The position numbers were made by a program, and so were the translations under genes. A stretch of DNA of 64,000 bases from Rhodospirillaceae bacterium. Lineage in GTDB: Bacteria; Pseudomonadota; Alphaproteobacteria; Dongiales; Dongiaceae. The stretch lies in assembly GCA_016712715.1 (NCBI GenBank), contig JADJQM010000001.1, positions 62,001 to 126,000 of the forward strand, read 5' to 3'. This document shows positions 9,049 through 17,254 of this stretch, one piece after another (position 1 is the stretch's first letter; each line of letters begins with the position of its first letter). The notes beneath the pieces were generated by a model, which had not been told where the DNA came from, made no database searches, and worked only from the letters and a program-made list of their open reading frames with translations.

Positions 9049-9510
9049 TCAGTCGGCCGTGCGCGGTTTGGGCCAGGACGGCAGGATTTCGGCGAGGATC
9101 TGCAAAAAGGGCCTCACCTCCAGGATGACGCTGGCCGCGGCGGCGATGAGGTCGACCGGCGTCCAGGGCTCCGTAAGCGGCGCCTTGCCGACACACAGGA
9201 TCGTTTTGTGCTTGCTGATGGCGAGACGCGTATGGGCCAGTTCCTGGCTGGCGTCGATGATGGCGATGGCGGAACGGCGCACGACAATGCCTTCGGCGGA
9301 ATAGGGCAGCGGCGCGATCTCACCCGATATCTGCACGATCGGACCGGCCTGAATCTGGCGGGTATTGGCGGTAAAGGGGATATCCATGAAACGAAAACCA
9401 AACTCCACCAACCCACCGCCACGACCGATGCGCAGGTGTCCACCGGCATCGATATGCATCTGATCGACCCCGGGCGGCAGGGTATGGCTGGCAAGCATCT
9501 CAATCGTCAC
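9049..9510 (-). CDS. Hypothetical protein
   Basis: A 153-residue protein with no signal peptide or membrane segment and no motif I recognise. It is predominantly short strands (for example GPIVQISGEIAPLPYSAEG) with a hydrophobic C-terminal third, so a compact beta-rich fold is plausible. It converges on the broken LysM gene and is divergent from psd, with about 200 bases between them. Codon use resembles the neighbours and the ATG has an AGA-type site. The frame is open throughout; function unknown. Confidence 0.6.
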   Translation of the reverse strand: MTIEMLASHTLPPGVDQMHIDAGGHLRIGRGGGLVEFGFRFMDIPFTANTRQIQAGPIVQISGEIAPLPYSAEGIVVRRSAIAIIDASQELAHTRLAISKHKTILCVGKAPLTEPWTPVDLIAAAASVILEVRPFLQILAEILPSWPKPRTAD

Positions 9511-9719
9511 TATATCGAGTCCTCTGAACGCGTCGCTGCAGATGCTAGGTTGTCTCGCTTAACGATGTGTAAAAACTTATCATGACAGTGTAGAAAAAGT
9601 GCCAAAGTGACGCGTGAATTCGGCCGTGACGCCGTGCCCGATCTGTGGCAAATCAGGCCATTAGCTAACAGAACCTCATTCTTCTGTGGTTCTTGGCGCC
9701 ACGCTAGCGAGGGAACATC

Positions 9720-10406
9720 TTGACGCCCAAAGTCCTATGTCCAATTCACCGTGCCGGATGGCCGTTTGTGGCCATTTTTGCACTGGCCACGGCGCTGCTG
9801 TGGTGGCTGGCAATGCCTTTGGGGCTGGTTGGCGTCGTTCTTACCCTCTGGTGTGCGTACTTTTTCCGTGACCCGGATAGAATCACACCGAACCGAGCGG
9901 GATTGGTGATCAGCCCAGCCGACGGCGTGGTGCAGATGATTCAACCGGCGGTGCCGCCCGCTGAACTGGGCCTCGACCAGCGGCCGAGGACGCGGATCAG
10001 CGTCTTCATGAATGTGTTCAATGTCCATATCAACCGCGCCCCGATCGATGCCGAGGTCGTGGGCAGCGCCTATCGGCCGGGAAAATTCGTCAATGCGGCA
10101 CTCGACAAGGCCAGCGACGAGAACGAGCGGAGCTCGCTCCATCTGCGCACCAGCGATGGCCAGGATATCTGCGTGGTGCAGATCGCCGGCCTCGTTGCGC
10201 GACGCATCCTCACCTGGACCAGGCCCGGGCAGAAGCTGCGCGCGGGCGAGCGATACGGTATGATCAGGTTCGGCAGCCGCGTCGATGTCTATCTGCCCGA
10301 CGGCGTGCAGCCGCTGGTCAGCGTCGGTCAGACCGCCATAGCTGGCGAAACCGTGCTGGCGGATTTGCGGTCTGAAGAAGCGGCGCGCCTCGGCGAGATG
10401 CGCTGA
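9720..10406 (+). CDS. psd: Phosphatidylserine decarboxylase proenzyme, short type
   Basis: Forms phosphatidylethanolamine from phosphatidylserine at the inner membrane. The 228-residue product matches the short (archaeal-type) PSD family: two N-terminal membrane segments, YFFRDPDR, the SPADGVV block, FMNVFNVHINRAP, and the self-cleavage site RFGSRVDVYLP (about residues 181-191) where the pyruvoyl serine forms. Translation starts at TTG, preceded by GAGGGA at good spacing; no ATG precedes the conserved region. pssA, which makes its substrate, follows 24 bases later, so the two genes form a phosphatidylethanolamine operon. Confidence 0.95.
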   Translation: MTPKVLCPIHRAGWPFVAIFALATALLWWLAMPLGLVGVVLTLWCAYFFRDPDRITPNRAGLVISPADGVVQMIQPAVPPAELGLDQRPRTRISVFMNVFNVHINRAPIDAEVVGSAYRPGKFVNAALDKASDENERSSLHLRTSDGQDICVVQIAGLVARRILTWTRPGQKLRAGERYGMIRFGSRVDVYLPDGVQPLVSVGQTAIAGETVLADLRSEEAARLGEMR

Positions 10407-10430
10407 AATCGTTCAAGCGGAGTAAGTGCC

Positions 10431-11222
10431 ATGATCAGACGCCCCAAGCTGCGCGACCATTCGATCAACCGGCTGATTCCGAACATGCTGACGATCATGG
10501 CGCTGTGTGCCGGCCTCACCGGCATCCGCCAGGCGCTGCTGGGTCACTGGGAACTGGCGGTGCTCGCCATCCTCATCGCCGCCATCTTCGACGCGCTCGA
10601 CGGGCGTATCGCGCGCCTTCTTGATTCATCCAGCAAGTTCGGCGCGGAACTCGATTCCTTGAGCGACTTCGTGAGCTTCGGCGTGGCACCCGCCATGATC
10701 ATGTTCCTGTGGAGCACGCAGGAAGTGAAGGGCTTCGGCTGGGCGCTGACGCTGGCCTTCAGCGCCTGCATGGCGCTGCGTCTTGCGCGTTTCAACACCA
10801 AGCTCGACAATGCCGATCTGCCGGCCTGGACCAGCCGCTTCTTCACCGGCGTGCCGGCACCGGCCGGTGCCGGCCTCGTGCTGATGCCGCTCATCGCCTG
10901 GCTTGAATTCGGTGCCGATTTCCTGCGCGCGCCCGTGTTCGTGGGCATTTTCCTGATCGTCGTCGCCGGCCTTTTGGTAAGCCGCCTGCCGACCTTCTCG
11001 TTCAAGCGGGTACGCGTGACGCAGGCCTGGGTGTTGCCGACGATGATCGGCGTCGTCGTCTATGTCTCGATGCTGGTGAGCGTGCCTTGGGCGACCTTGT
11101 TCTTCACCTTGCTCGCTTACCTCGCAACGCTGCCCATCGCCTACCGGACCCAGCGTCGCCTGCAGGCGCAGCGTCCGGTGCCTGCGCCGAACACGGTGCC
11201 GGTCGAAACGGATCACGACTGA
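10431..11222 (+). CDS. pssA: CDP-diacylglycerol-serine O-phosphatidyltransferase
   Basis: Makes phosphatidylserine from CDP-diacylglycerol and serine in the inner membrane. The 263-residue polytopic protein carries the CDP-alcohol phosphatidyltransferase signature DALDGRIARLLDSSSKFGAE followed by LDSLSD, with the Asp residues that bind two metal ions, at about residues 46-70. About seven hydrophobic segments follow. It directly follows psd, and its stop codon overlaps the ATG of a decayed third phosphatidyltransferase by one base (TGATG), indicating one operon. Confidence 0.95.
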   Translation: MIRRPKLRDHSINRLIPNMLTIMALCAGLTGIRQALLGHWELAVLAILIAAIFDALDGRIARLLDSSSKFGAELDSLSDFVSFGVAPAMIMFLWSTQEVKGFGWALTLAFSACMALRLARFNTKLDNADLPAWTSRFFTGVPAPAGAGLVLMPLIAWLEFGADFLRAPVFVGIFLIVVAGLLVSRLPTFSFKRVRVTQAWVLPTMIGVVVYVSMLVSVPWATLFFTLLAYLATLPIAYRTQRRLQAQRPVPAPNTVPVETDHD

Positions 11223-11826
11223 TGCTGGACCGCGCCGTCCGCCGGCGCATCGATCCATGGCTTGAAGACCTCGCCGGCCGCGCCAAGGCGCGCGGCTTTT
11301 CCGCCGACCAGGTGACCTGGGCGTGATTTGGCTGTGGTCTCGCGGCGATGGCGGCGATTGCTTTGGGCGCACCGTTGCTGGGCCTGCTGCTGCTGCTCGC
11401 CAACCGCCTCTGCGACGGGATCGACGGGGCGCTCGCGCGGCTGGCCGGCCAACCGATCACGGCGCCTATCTCGATATCGTGCTCGATTTCCTGTTCTATG
11501 CGGGCTTTGTTTTCGCCTGTGCCGTGGCTCGCCCGCAGGACGCGGTGGCGGCGGCCTTTCTCATCTTCAGCTTCGTCGGCACGGGGACCAGTTTCCTGTC
11601 CTTCGCCATCGTTGCGGCACAGCGCCACTGGCCGGTCGATGCGGACAAGAAGAAGGGCTTTGCGCATCTCGGCGGATTGACCGAGGGCACCGAGACGGTC
11701 CTGGTGTTCATGGTCATGCTGCTGTGGCCGGGGAGTTTTGCAGCCCTTGCCTGGATGTTCGGGGCGCTGTGCTGGCTCACCACGATCAGCCGGGTCACGA
11801 CGACGCTGCGCGCGTTGAAGGGGTGA
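11222..11826 (+). pseudogene. CDP-alcohol phosphatidyltransferase family gene with a nonsense codon and a frameshift
   Basis: The frame starting at 11222 gives MLDRAVRRRIDPWLEDLAGR and runs to an in-frame TGA at 11324-11326. The same frame then continues with FGCGLAAMAAIALGAPL and the family motif DGIDGALARL. Near 11447-11450 (CTGGCCGGCC) a missing base moves the rest, TDHGAYLDIVLDFLFYAG to the stop at 11826, into another frame. Joined up, this is an ordinary protein of about 200 residues with the D-G-x2-D-G-x2-A-R...G-x3-D core. The headgroup it used is unknown. Located third in the psd-pssA operon. Two independent lesions point to a pseudogene unless both are sequencing errors. Confidence 0.75.
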
Positions 11827-12010
11827 TCTGACCAAGTGGGGGCAAGGGTGGCAATTGCCAGGATGGGGACTGAGTGCTGCCCCCCTCCCGGCCTCCCCCC
11901 TGAAGGCGTCCCGCCAGAATGAAGAAGGTATCGAAGCATCCCGCAAGGGCCGGTGGACAGCTACAGCAGTCCGGCGTCTTCTTGAAAGGCTCAATGGATA
12001 GGAGGCTGAT

Positions 12011-12841
12011 GTGAGCAATCGTCACGCGCGCAGGGCCAGTCAAGCAAAACTGAGCAGCCATGTTCGCTTGCGATGCGTTTGCTGCGAACGAGTTGGGCGG
12101 GCTATGAACAAAGAGCATTATTGGCCTAGATGGTTGATCCGACGGACGCTCACGGCACATGAACAATGGCGTTGGCTCGATGAGAATCGCATTTTTCCAA
12201 ACTCCATGACCATACCGCTTTGTAAGGACTGCAACTCCACCCTGGGTACGGAACTTGAACGGCCAGTAGAAGAGGCGTTTGACGATCTCGAAAATGGACG
12301 CGGACTGACTGACCTTCAGGCGGAACAGATCGTACGATGGTTGTGGAAGTTTGAGGGCTTGGCGTGGATGTGTATCCACGTTGATGATCCGAACCGTCGT
12401 TACTCAGACCTCTATACAGTACGGGACCGAGTACTCGGAAATGCGATTGCCAATCTAAAGGAACAACTCATCCTAGCTGTCTCTATCATCGACAGGAATG
12501 ATGATGGGTTCACCAACTGGCCAATCGGACTCAACTCCCCCATCTCTGATCGAAATTCAATCTTTGTTTCTGGGGTCTTCTCCCGTATCGCGTTGATTGT
12601 CTCGATGGCTCATCTCGCGGTCGACATACCGGCGACCTACTCCCTCTACTCATTCTCAAATGCAGTGCCGCGCCCTACAGACAAGGCCTTCTTCCCTCAG
12701 GTCGGCTTTGTTACGCCAAATCAGGCGATTGTCGCTTCAAGGATGGTCTCGGCAGTTCTCTTAGCGACACATGAGGCGGAATTTGCTGATGCTGCCAACA
12801 ATAGCCTGATGGTGCCGAGGCGGCGTGTGGAACTGCCGTAA
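12011..12841 (+). CDS. HNH-type zinc-motif protein, accessory
   Basis: A 276-residue protein with a CVCC pair near residue 27, EHYWPRWLI (about residues 38-46) and CKDCNSTLG (about residues 72-80). This C-x2-C...EH...C-x2-CN arrangement is typical of HNH-type nucleases and related treble-clef proteins. The rest is unfamiliar, with a hydrophobic stretch near residue 200. Base composition is clearly more AT-rich than the flanking chromosome, and the next feature is an integrase remnant, so the gene was probably acquired horizontally. A GGAGG site precedes the GTG start. Nuclease activity is inferred only from the motif; a defence role is possible. Confidence 0.6.
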   Translation: MSNRHARRASQAKLSSHVRLRCVCCERVGRAMNKEHYWPRWLIRRTLTAHEQWRWLDENRIFPNSMTIPLCKDCNSTLGTELERPVEEAFDDLENGRGLTDLQAEQIVRWLWKFEGLAWMCIHVDDPNRRYSDLYTVRDRVLGNAIANLKEQLILAVSIIDRNDDGFTNWPIGLNSPISDRNSIFVSGVFSRIALIVSMAHLAVDIPATYSLYSFSNAVPRPTDKAFFPQVGFVTPNQAIVASRMVSAVLLATHEAEFADAANNSLMVPRRRVELP

Positions 12842-12857
12842 CGAAGAGAAGCGAAGG

Positions 12858-13064
12858 TTACCGTGGAGTGTAGCCAGGGTACTTCAACTTTCTGAGCGCT
12901 CGGCACATGATGTCGAAGGTGCTGCCTTCTGAGTAGTGGCCGTAGGTTAGTGTGGGTTTCTCGTGCCCGACAATATCCATAGCCAGACCTTCAGGAACTG
13001 GTGGGAGGGGAATGATGGCGTTCCGCGTCGACGGAAAATGCTCCAGTCCGGCTATTTGTGCCAA
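12858..13064 (-). pseudogene. C-terminal remnant of a tyrosine-recombinase integrase
   Basis: The 68-codon frame contains IVGHEKPTLTYGHYSEG and ends RALRKLKYPGYTPR. This is the end of a phage-type integrase: the GHE...T...YS block with the catalytic tyrosine, then the usual short basic tail. The upstream catalytic domain with the arginine and HxxR boxes is absent, so the gene is a truncated relic. It lies between the HNH-type gene and the crp/fnr gene and supports mobile origin of this islet. Confidence 0.7.
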
Positions 13065-13078
13065 CCCGGCTATTTGTG
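13048..13078. repeat. 13-bp direct repeat at the islet/crp boundary
   Basis: CCGGCTATTTGTG occurs at 13048-13060 and 13066-13078. The second copy contains the stop codon of the crp/fnr gene. Because an integrase relic ends here, it may be a scar of integration at the 3' end of that gene. Confidence 0.5.
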
Positions 13079-13792
13079 GCTGTGATGGGCCTGCAGGGTC
13101 TGGACCAGTTCTTCGAGCTTGGTCTTGTCCATGAGATAGAGGTTGCGGCCTTTGCGCTTCAGGAGGCCGCTCGGATAGAGCTGGCTCACGGCGCGGTTGA
13201 CGGTTTCGCGCGTGGTGCGGGTGATGCCGGCGATCTCATGCATCGGCGGCAGGGGCCGCACGACCCAGAGGCCGGGCACGGCCGGCTCCGGTTGGGCCAT
13301 GCGCAGCAATTCGGCATAGACGCGCTGGGCTGCCTGGAGGGTGGAAAGTTCCATGATGCGCAGGCCGCTCTGGCGTACCAGGCGCGCCATGCGCTGCAGC
13401 AAGCGGAAGGACACGACCGCATTGCTGCGCACGAGATCCATGAAGACCTCGGGCGGCATGATGCAGAGCTCGGATTTCTCGATTGCCGTCACGCTGGCAG
13501 AGCGGGGCTGCTCGTCGATCGCCGCCAGTTCGCCAAAGGATTCGCCGGGCTTTACGGTGGCCAGTGTCACTTCCTTGCCGGAGGGCGAGAAGGTGACGAC
13601 GGCGACGGAACCCCTGAGAACAAAGAACACATCCCGGGAGGTGGCACCCTTGTCGAGGACGGTCTGGCCCTTGTCGCAGACGCGCCAGCGGCAACGGGCC
13701 TCCAGCGCCTTCAATTCAGGTTCGGGGATGCCCTCAAGCAGCGCAAATGCGCGCAAGGTGCGTTCAACGGTCTGTGTCTGAGTCGTTCCCAT
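13070..13792 (-). CDS. Crp/Fnr-family transcriptional regulator
   Basis: A 240-residue regulator with an N-terminal cyclic-nucleotide-binding fold (DVFFVLRGSVAVVTFSPSGKE, then PGESFGELAAID at about residues 82-93) and a C-terminal winged helix with the recognition segment EIAGITRTTRETVNRAVSQL (about residues 187-206). It lacks the cysteine cluster of FNR and so is not an iron-sulphur oxygen sensor. The GELA...R-S-A-S pattern resembles cAMP-binding phosphate cassettes, so a cyclic nucleotide ligand is plausible. Its 3' end adjoins a foreign islet; it is otherwise isolated. Targets are unknown. Confidence 0.88.
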   Translation of the reverse strand: MGTTQTQTVERTLRAFALLEGIPEPELKALEARCRWRVCDKGQTVLDKGATSRDVFFVLRGSVAVVTFSPSGKEVTLATVKPGESFGELAAIDEQPRSASVTAIEKSELCIMPPEVFMDLVRSNAVVSFRLLQRMARLVRQSGLRIMELSTLQAAQRVYAELLRMAQPEPAVPGLWVVRPLPPMHEIAGITRTTRETVNRAVSQLYPSGLLKRKGRNLYLMDKTKLEELVQTLQAHHSHK

Positions 13793-13929
13793 GGCGGCAG
13801 CATAGTCGAAAGGAATCGTCTCGCCAACCTGCCCCGCAACGGGTCACGAGATGGCAATCGCCGCGCTTAGCAGGGACAAGGTTCGGGCAAGAGAGCGGCT
13901 GGGAACTCATCGTGAACGGTGGCGCCGTT

Positions 13930-14568
13930 CTACCAGCGCAGATAGAACCGGCCGGCGATCGTCCCCACCAGCGTCAGGATGCCGACGGCCGCCATGTACC
14001 AGATGGCGACATAGAAGGGGGAATCGTTGTCGCAGTGCAGGGCATAGATGAAGGCGCCGATCCCGCCGGCGGCGAAGCCAGCGATGGCGCCGGCTCCCGT
14101 CGGGGATTGCGGCGCGCCGTGACGGAGCGTCACCAGCGCCGCCGCCAGCGGAACGAGGCCGATCAGCGGCACCAGGGTCACGCAATATTCCGGGTTGAAG
14201 CCCATGGCGCTTGCGGACCAGCGGTCCATGGGCAGCATGACGATTTCAAGTATCAGGCTCAAGGCCAGCGGCGCCAAGGCGAGGGCCAGCCATTTGCCGT
14301 CGGTGGCGAGACCATGCTGCGGCCGAGCCAGGCGGAACAGCAGCATCAGGCCGAAGGCCGCGATGCTCGCGCTGACCAGTACCTTGAAGAGATAGCGCCA
14401 GGTTTGCAGGGCATCGCCGAGATCCGGCCGCATGTCGAGGAAGGACATGAAGATGAGGAAGGCGACCAGCAAGGCCGGCGGTGCCGCATAGGCAAAGGTG
14501 CGCCGGGGCGATGCGGGTGGGCTTTCCTGGTCAGCCACCAGGCTGGCGATGAGGTCGTCGGTCTTCAT
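13930..14568 (-). CDS. nrsF: NrsF-type membrane anti-sigma factor (DUF1109)
   Basis: A 212-residue inner-membrane protein with about six hydrophobic segments and a short cytoplasmic N-terminus, matching the DUF1109/NrsF family that holds SigF inactive until metal stress. In Caulobacter NrsF two cysteines sense the signal. Here the only cysteines fall at matching places, residue 129 (NPEYCVTL) and residue 179 (ALHCDND). The gene overlaps the end of the sigma factor gene by four bases (ATGA), so the two are translated together. The divergent bufferin operon is the likely target. The family is firm; the exact signal (copper, chromate or cadmium) is inferred. Confidence 0.85.
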   Translation of the reverse strand: MKTDDLIASLVADQESPPASPRRTFAYAAPPALLVAFLIFMSFLDMRPDLGDALQTWRYLFKVLVSASIAAFGLMLLFRLARPQHGLATDGKWLALALAPLALSLILEIVMLPMDRWSASAMGFNPEYCVTLVPLIGLVPLAAALVTLRHGAPQSPTGAGAIAGFAAGGIGAFIYALHCDNDSPFYVAIWYMAAVGILTLVGTIAGRFYLRW

Positions 14569-15116
14569 GTCTCACTCCTTCTGGCGGCAGCCGCCAGGGC
14601 CGCGAGGCCGCGATGCAAGGCGACCCGCACCGCGCCTTCGCTCAGGGACAGGCGCTGGGCTGTCTCCGTGGGCGAGAGGCCATCAATCGAGATAGCGCGC
14701 ACCACCTGCGACTGGCCCGGAGGCAAGGTGGCGAGGTGCCGGTCGAGCGCCTCGGTGGACAAGCTCCGTTCCGGTTCGGGTGCCGCCAGCGTCTCCAGCA
14801 CGTCGTCGACCGGCACCATGATGCGGCGGCCGCGCCGGCGCAGATTGTCGATGAGCTTGTGGCGCGTCACGGCCCGCAGCCAGGGCAGGATCGCCCGGTC
14901 CGCATCCCAGCTTGCCCGTTTCAGATGAATGGCCAGCAACGTCTCCTGCACGATATCCTCTGCTTCCGCGATTTCGTAACCCTGGCGTGCCAGTTCCCGT
15001 CGTACCCAGCGGCGCAGCATGTCGGCGAGAGCGCTCAGCAACCGGCGATAGGCCGCAGCATCGCCTGCCTGGGCCGCGCGCATCCAACTGGCCAGTTCGT
15101 CTTCCAAATCGCTCAC
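14565..15116 (-). CDS. sigF: Extracytoplasmic-function sigma factor, SigF-like
   Basis: A 183-residue sigma-70 protein with region 2 (LVRRELARQGYEIAEAEDIV-type core, giving EAEDIVQETLLAIHLKR) and region 4 (LSPTETAQRLSLSEGAVRVA, a helix-turn-helix). I chose the GTG at 15116 because GGGGA lies 7 bases upstream and the conserved protein begins soon after; an open frame continues to 15230 but would cover the likely promoter. It is cotranscribed with the NrsF anti-sigma gene and divergent from the bufferin operon, the arrangement known for metal-stress sigma factors in Caulobacter relatives. Confidence 0.86.
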   Translation of the reverse strand: MSDLEDELASWMRAAQAGDAAAYRRLLSALADMLRRWVRRELARQGYEIAEAEDIVQETLLAIHLKRASWDADRAILPWLRAVTRHKLIDNLRRRGRRIMVPVDDVLETLAAPEPERSLSTEALDRHLATLPPGQSQVVRAISIDGLSPTETAQRLSLSEGAVRVALHRGLAALAAAARRSET

Positions 15117-15129
15117 ACCTAAGTCCCCT

Positions 15130-15155
15130 ATACGGCCCCCATGTGCCGCTGTTAC
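15130..15155 (-). promoter_or_regulatory. Possible autoregulated sigma-factor promoter
   Basis: On the minus strand GTAACA (15155-15150) is followed 15-16 bases later by CGTAT, just upstream of the sigma gene start. The -35 matches the element before the bufferin operon and the -10 is a partial match. Confidence 0.4.
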
Positions 15156-15223
15156 GCGGCGGCCTGTCGCATCATGAAGAAAATGGTCCGCTCGGTAAAC
15201 CGCATCGATTTGCGCTGGGTCAC

Positions 15224-15249
15224 GTAACAAGCAGGGGAGGCCGGTCGAA
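15224..15249 (+). promoter_or_regulatory. SigF-type promoter of the bufferin operon
   Basis: GTAACA, a 16-base spacer, then CGAA. The Caulobacter SigF consensus is GTAACC-N16-CGAA, so spacing and both boxes agree apart from one base. It lies 49 bases before the start of the DUF2282 gene, with AGGAGG just ahead of that ATG. Confidence 0.65.
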
Positions 15250-15297
15250 TTGGTCAGGGTAAGCCCTTCCGGGGCTATTAATCAGGAGGAATAACCC

Positions 15298-15588
15298 ATG
15301 AATCGCCGTACTGCCAGCCTTGCCATCGCTGGCTCTCTGCTCAGCGCGCTCGCTTTGTCCGCCATGCCCGCCAGCGCCGATGACGCCAAGGAAAAGTGCT
15401 TCGGTATCGCCCTTGCCGGCCAGAATGATTGCGCCTCTGAAGGCGGTAATTCCTGCGCCGGCACCTCGAAGGTCGATTACGACAAAGCGGCGTGGAAGCT
15501 GGTGCCGAAGGGCAGCTGCGAAACGACGATGATCAAGCTGCCGGACGGCATGGAGCGGGCCGGCTCGCTGATGCCGATCGAATCCTGA
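15298..15588 (+). CDS. bufA: Bufferin-type metallophore precursor (DUF2282)
   Basis: A 96-residue exported peptide. Residues 1-27 form a signal peptide ending in ASA. The mature part has four cysteines at 34, 45, 53 and 74 in the DUF2282 pattern (EKCFGIALAGQNDCA, then GNSCAGTSKVDY and PKGSCETT). In the bufferin family the cysteines are converted by a DUF692 iron enzyme into copper-binding thiooxazoles, and the product buffers metal in the periplasm. The next three genes are the expected maturation partners. A strong AGGAGG site and a SigF-type promoter precede it. Modification here is inferred from family and context. Confidence 0.86.
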   Translation: MNRRTASLAIAGSLLSALALSAMPASADDAKEKCFGIALAGQNDCASEGGNSCAGTSKVDYDKAAWKLVPKGSCETTMIKLPDGMERAGSLMPIES

Positions 15589-15606
15589 CGCGTGCAGGAC
15601 TAGATC

Positions 15607-16500
15607 GTGATGGCCATGTCAGTGCCCGTCTCCCCCGACAAGTACATGACCAGCCCGATCCCGGCGTGTGCCGGGATCGGGCTGCGGCCGCTGCATTATG
15701 CCGATATCCTCTCGCAGCCGCCGAAGGTCGGCTGGATCGAGGTGCATCCTGAAAACTATCTCACCGCCGGCGGGCCGCAGCACCGGGCCCTGACCGCGGC
15801 ACGGCAGATTTATCCGCTGTCGTTTCACGGCGTCGGCCTGTCGCTGGGCGGCCTTGCGCGACCGGACCCGGCGCATCTTGCGCGGCTGCGCGTGCTCATC
15901 GCGCGCTATCAGCCGGCGCTTTTTTCCGAGCATCTCGCCTGGTCCAGCCATGGCGGCGCGTTCATGAACGATCTGCTGCCGATTCCCTATACCGAGGCGG
16001 CGCTCGATCGGCTGGTGGCTCATGTCGATGAAACGCAGGAATGCATCGGCCGGCAGATCCTCATCGAGAATCCGTCGCTCTATCTGCGCCTTCAGGACAG
16101 CGACATGCGGGAAACAGAATTCCTGCGCGAACTCACCGCCCGCAGCGGCTGCGGCCTGCTGCTCGACATCAACAATGTCCATGTCTCGGCCCGCAATTGC
16201 GGTTTCGATTCCGGCACCTATCTCGCCGACTATCCATTGGATCACGTGCGCGAGATCCATCTCGCCGGCCACATGGCCGAGGTTGATGATGGCGGAGCCG
16301 AGGTGCTGATCGACGCGCACAATACCAGCGTCTCGGCGGCGGTCTGGGCACTCTATCGGTGGGTGGTGCGAGTGGTTGGTCCGCTGCCGACGCTGATCGA
16401 ATGGGACCAGGATTTGCCCGATTGGCGTATCCTGCTCGCGGAAGCAGCCAGCGCCGATCGCATCCTCGCCGAGGAGGTGCCGCATGCCGACGTCGCCTGA
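15607..16500 (+). CDS. bufB: DUF692 multinuclear non-heme iron oxidase, bufferin maturation
   Basis: A TIM-barrel enzyme of the MNIO family (related to MbnB) that oxidatively modifies cysteines of a peptide precursor using two or three iron ions. Family motifs seen: GIGLRPLHYADIL, VHPENY, SFHGVGLSLG, SEHLAW, IENPSLYL, LLDINNVHVSARN, EIHLAGH, DAHNTSV and IEWDQDLP; these carry the His, Asp, Asn and Glu metal ligands. Length 297 residues from the GTG at 15607; ATG codons at 15610 and 15616 are alternatives and I cannot decide among them. It lies 18 bases after the precursor gene and overlaps the DUF2063 gene by 17 bases. Confidence 0.88.
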   Translation: MMAMSVPVSPDKYMTSPIPACAGIGLRPLHYADILSQPPKVGWIEVHPENYLTAGGPQHRALTAARQIYPLSFHGVGLSLGGLARPDPAHLARLRVLIARYQPALFSEHLAWSSHGGAFMNDLLPIPYTEAALDRLVAHVDETQECIGRQILIENPSLYLRLQDSDMRETEFLRELTARSGCGLLLDINNVHVSARNCGFDSGTYLADYPLDHVREIHLAGHMAEVDDGGAEVLIDAHNTSVSAAVWALYRWVVRVVGPLPTLIEWDQDLPDWRILLAEAASADRILAEEVPHADVA

Positions 16501-17254
16501 TCGCATCGCCGCCTTCGCCGGCGCCTTGTGGGCGACGGAGAGGGCCGTGCCGGAGGGGCTGCTGCCGGCCGCGCGCTTTGCCCTCCACCGCAACAATGTC
16601 TATGCGAGTTTGGTCGGCTGCCTCGCGGCACGCTTCCCGGTGATCCTGCGGTTGCTGGGCGAGGATTGTTTCCGCCAATCCACCCGTCATTTCGTCGAGG
16701 TCTCGCCGCCGCGCTCGCCGGTGTTGATGGAATATGGCGCGGGCTTCGCCGATTTTCTTGCCGGCTTCGCGCCCCTGCGGGAGCTTTCTTATCTTGCCGA
16801 TGTCGCGCGGCTGGAATGGCATCGGCATGTGGCCCTGCACGGTGCCGATGCCGCGCCCCTGGACCGCACGACGCTTGCCGCCGTGCCGCCGGACCGGATG
16901 CCGGACCTGGTCCTGGCGCTGCATCCGACCGCCGAGATTCTGAGTTCGGCCTATCCCGTCCTGTCGATCTGGCAGGCCAATGCTGTTGCGGCTGCGACAG
17001 TGCCTGTCGGTGCTGATCTGCCGGGTGAGAGCGTACTCATCGTGCGGCCGCTTGACGAGGTTCTGCTGCTGCCATTGAGCGTTGCCGCGGCGGGCTTCCT
17101 GCGAACCCTCATGCGCGGTCTCACCTTGGGTGAGGCGGCGGAAGCGGCTGGGATGATCGCCGCCGATTTTGATCTCTCCCAGGCACTGGCGCCCTTGCTG
17201 CGCGACAATGTCTTCACCGGATTTCACCTTGCCAACTCTTGCGAACGGACATGA
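16484..17254 (+). CDS. bufC: DUF2063 partner protein of the bufferin oxidase
   Basis: A 256-residue protein whose N-terminal 90 residues match the DUF2063 domain (FALHRNNVYASLVGCLAARF, then LLGEDCFRQSTRHFV). Proteins of this group bind the precursor peptide and present it to the DUF692 enzyme. The C-terminal part looks like a winged-helix-like domain ending in a region rich in Leu and Ala. The ATG has a strong GAGGAGGTG site inside the end of the oxidase gene, and the stop overlaps the DoxX start as ATGA, so the operon is tightly coupled. Confidence 0.84.
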   Translation: MPTSPDRIAAFAGALWATERAVPEGLLPAARFALHRNNVYASLVGCLAARFPVILRLLGEDCFRQSTRHFVEVSPPRSPVLMEYGAGFADFLAGFAPLRELSYLADVARLEWHRHVALHGADAAPLDRTTLAAVPPDRMPDLVLALHPTAEILSSAYPVLSIWQANAVAAATVPVGADLPGESVLIVRPLDEVLLLPLSVAAAGFLRTLMRGLTLGEAAEAAGMIAADFDLSQALAPLLRDNVFTGFHLANSCERT

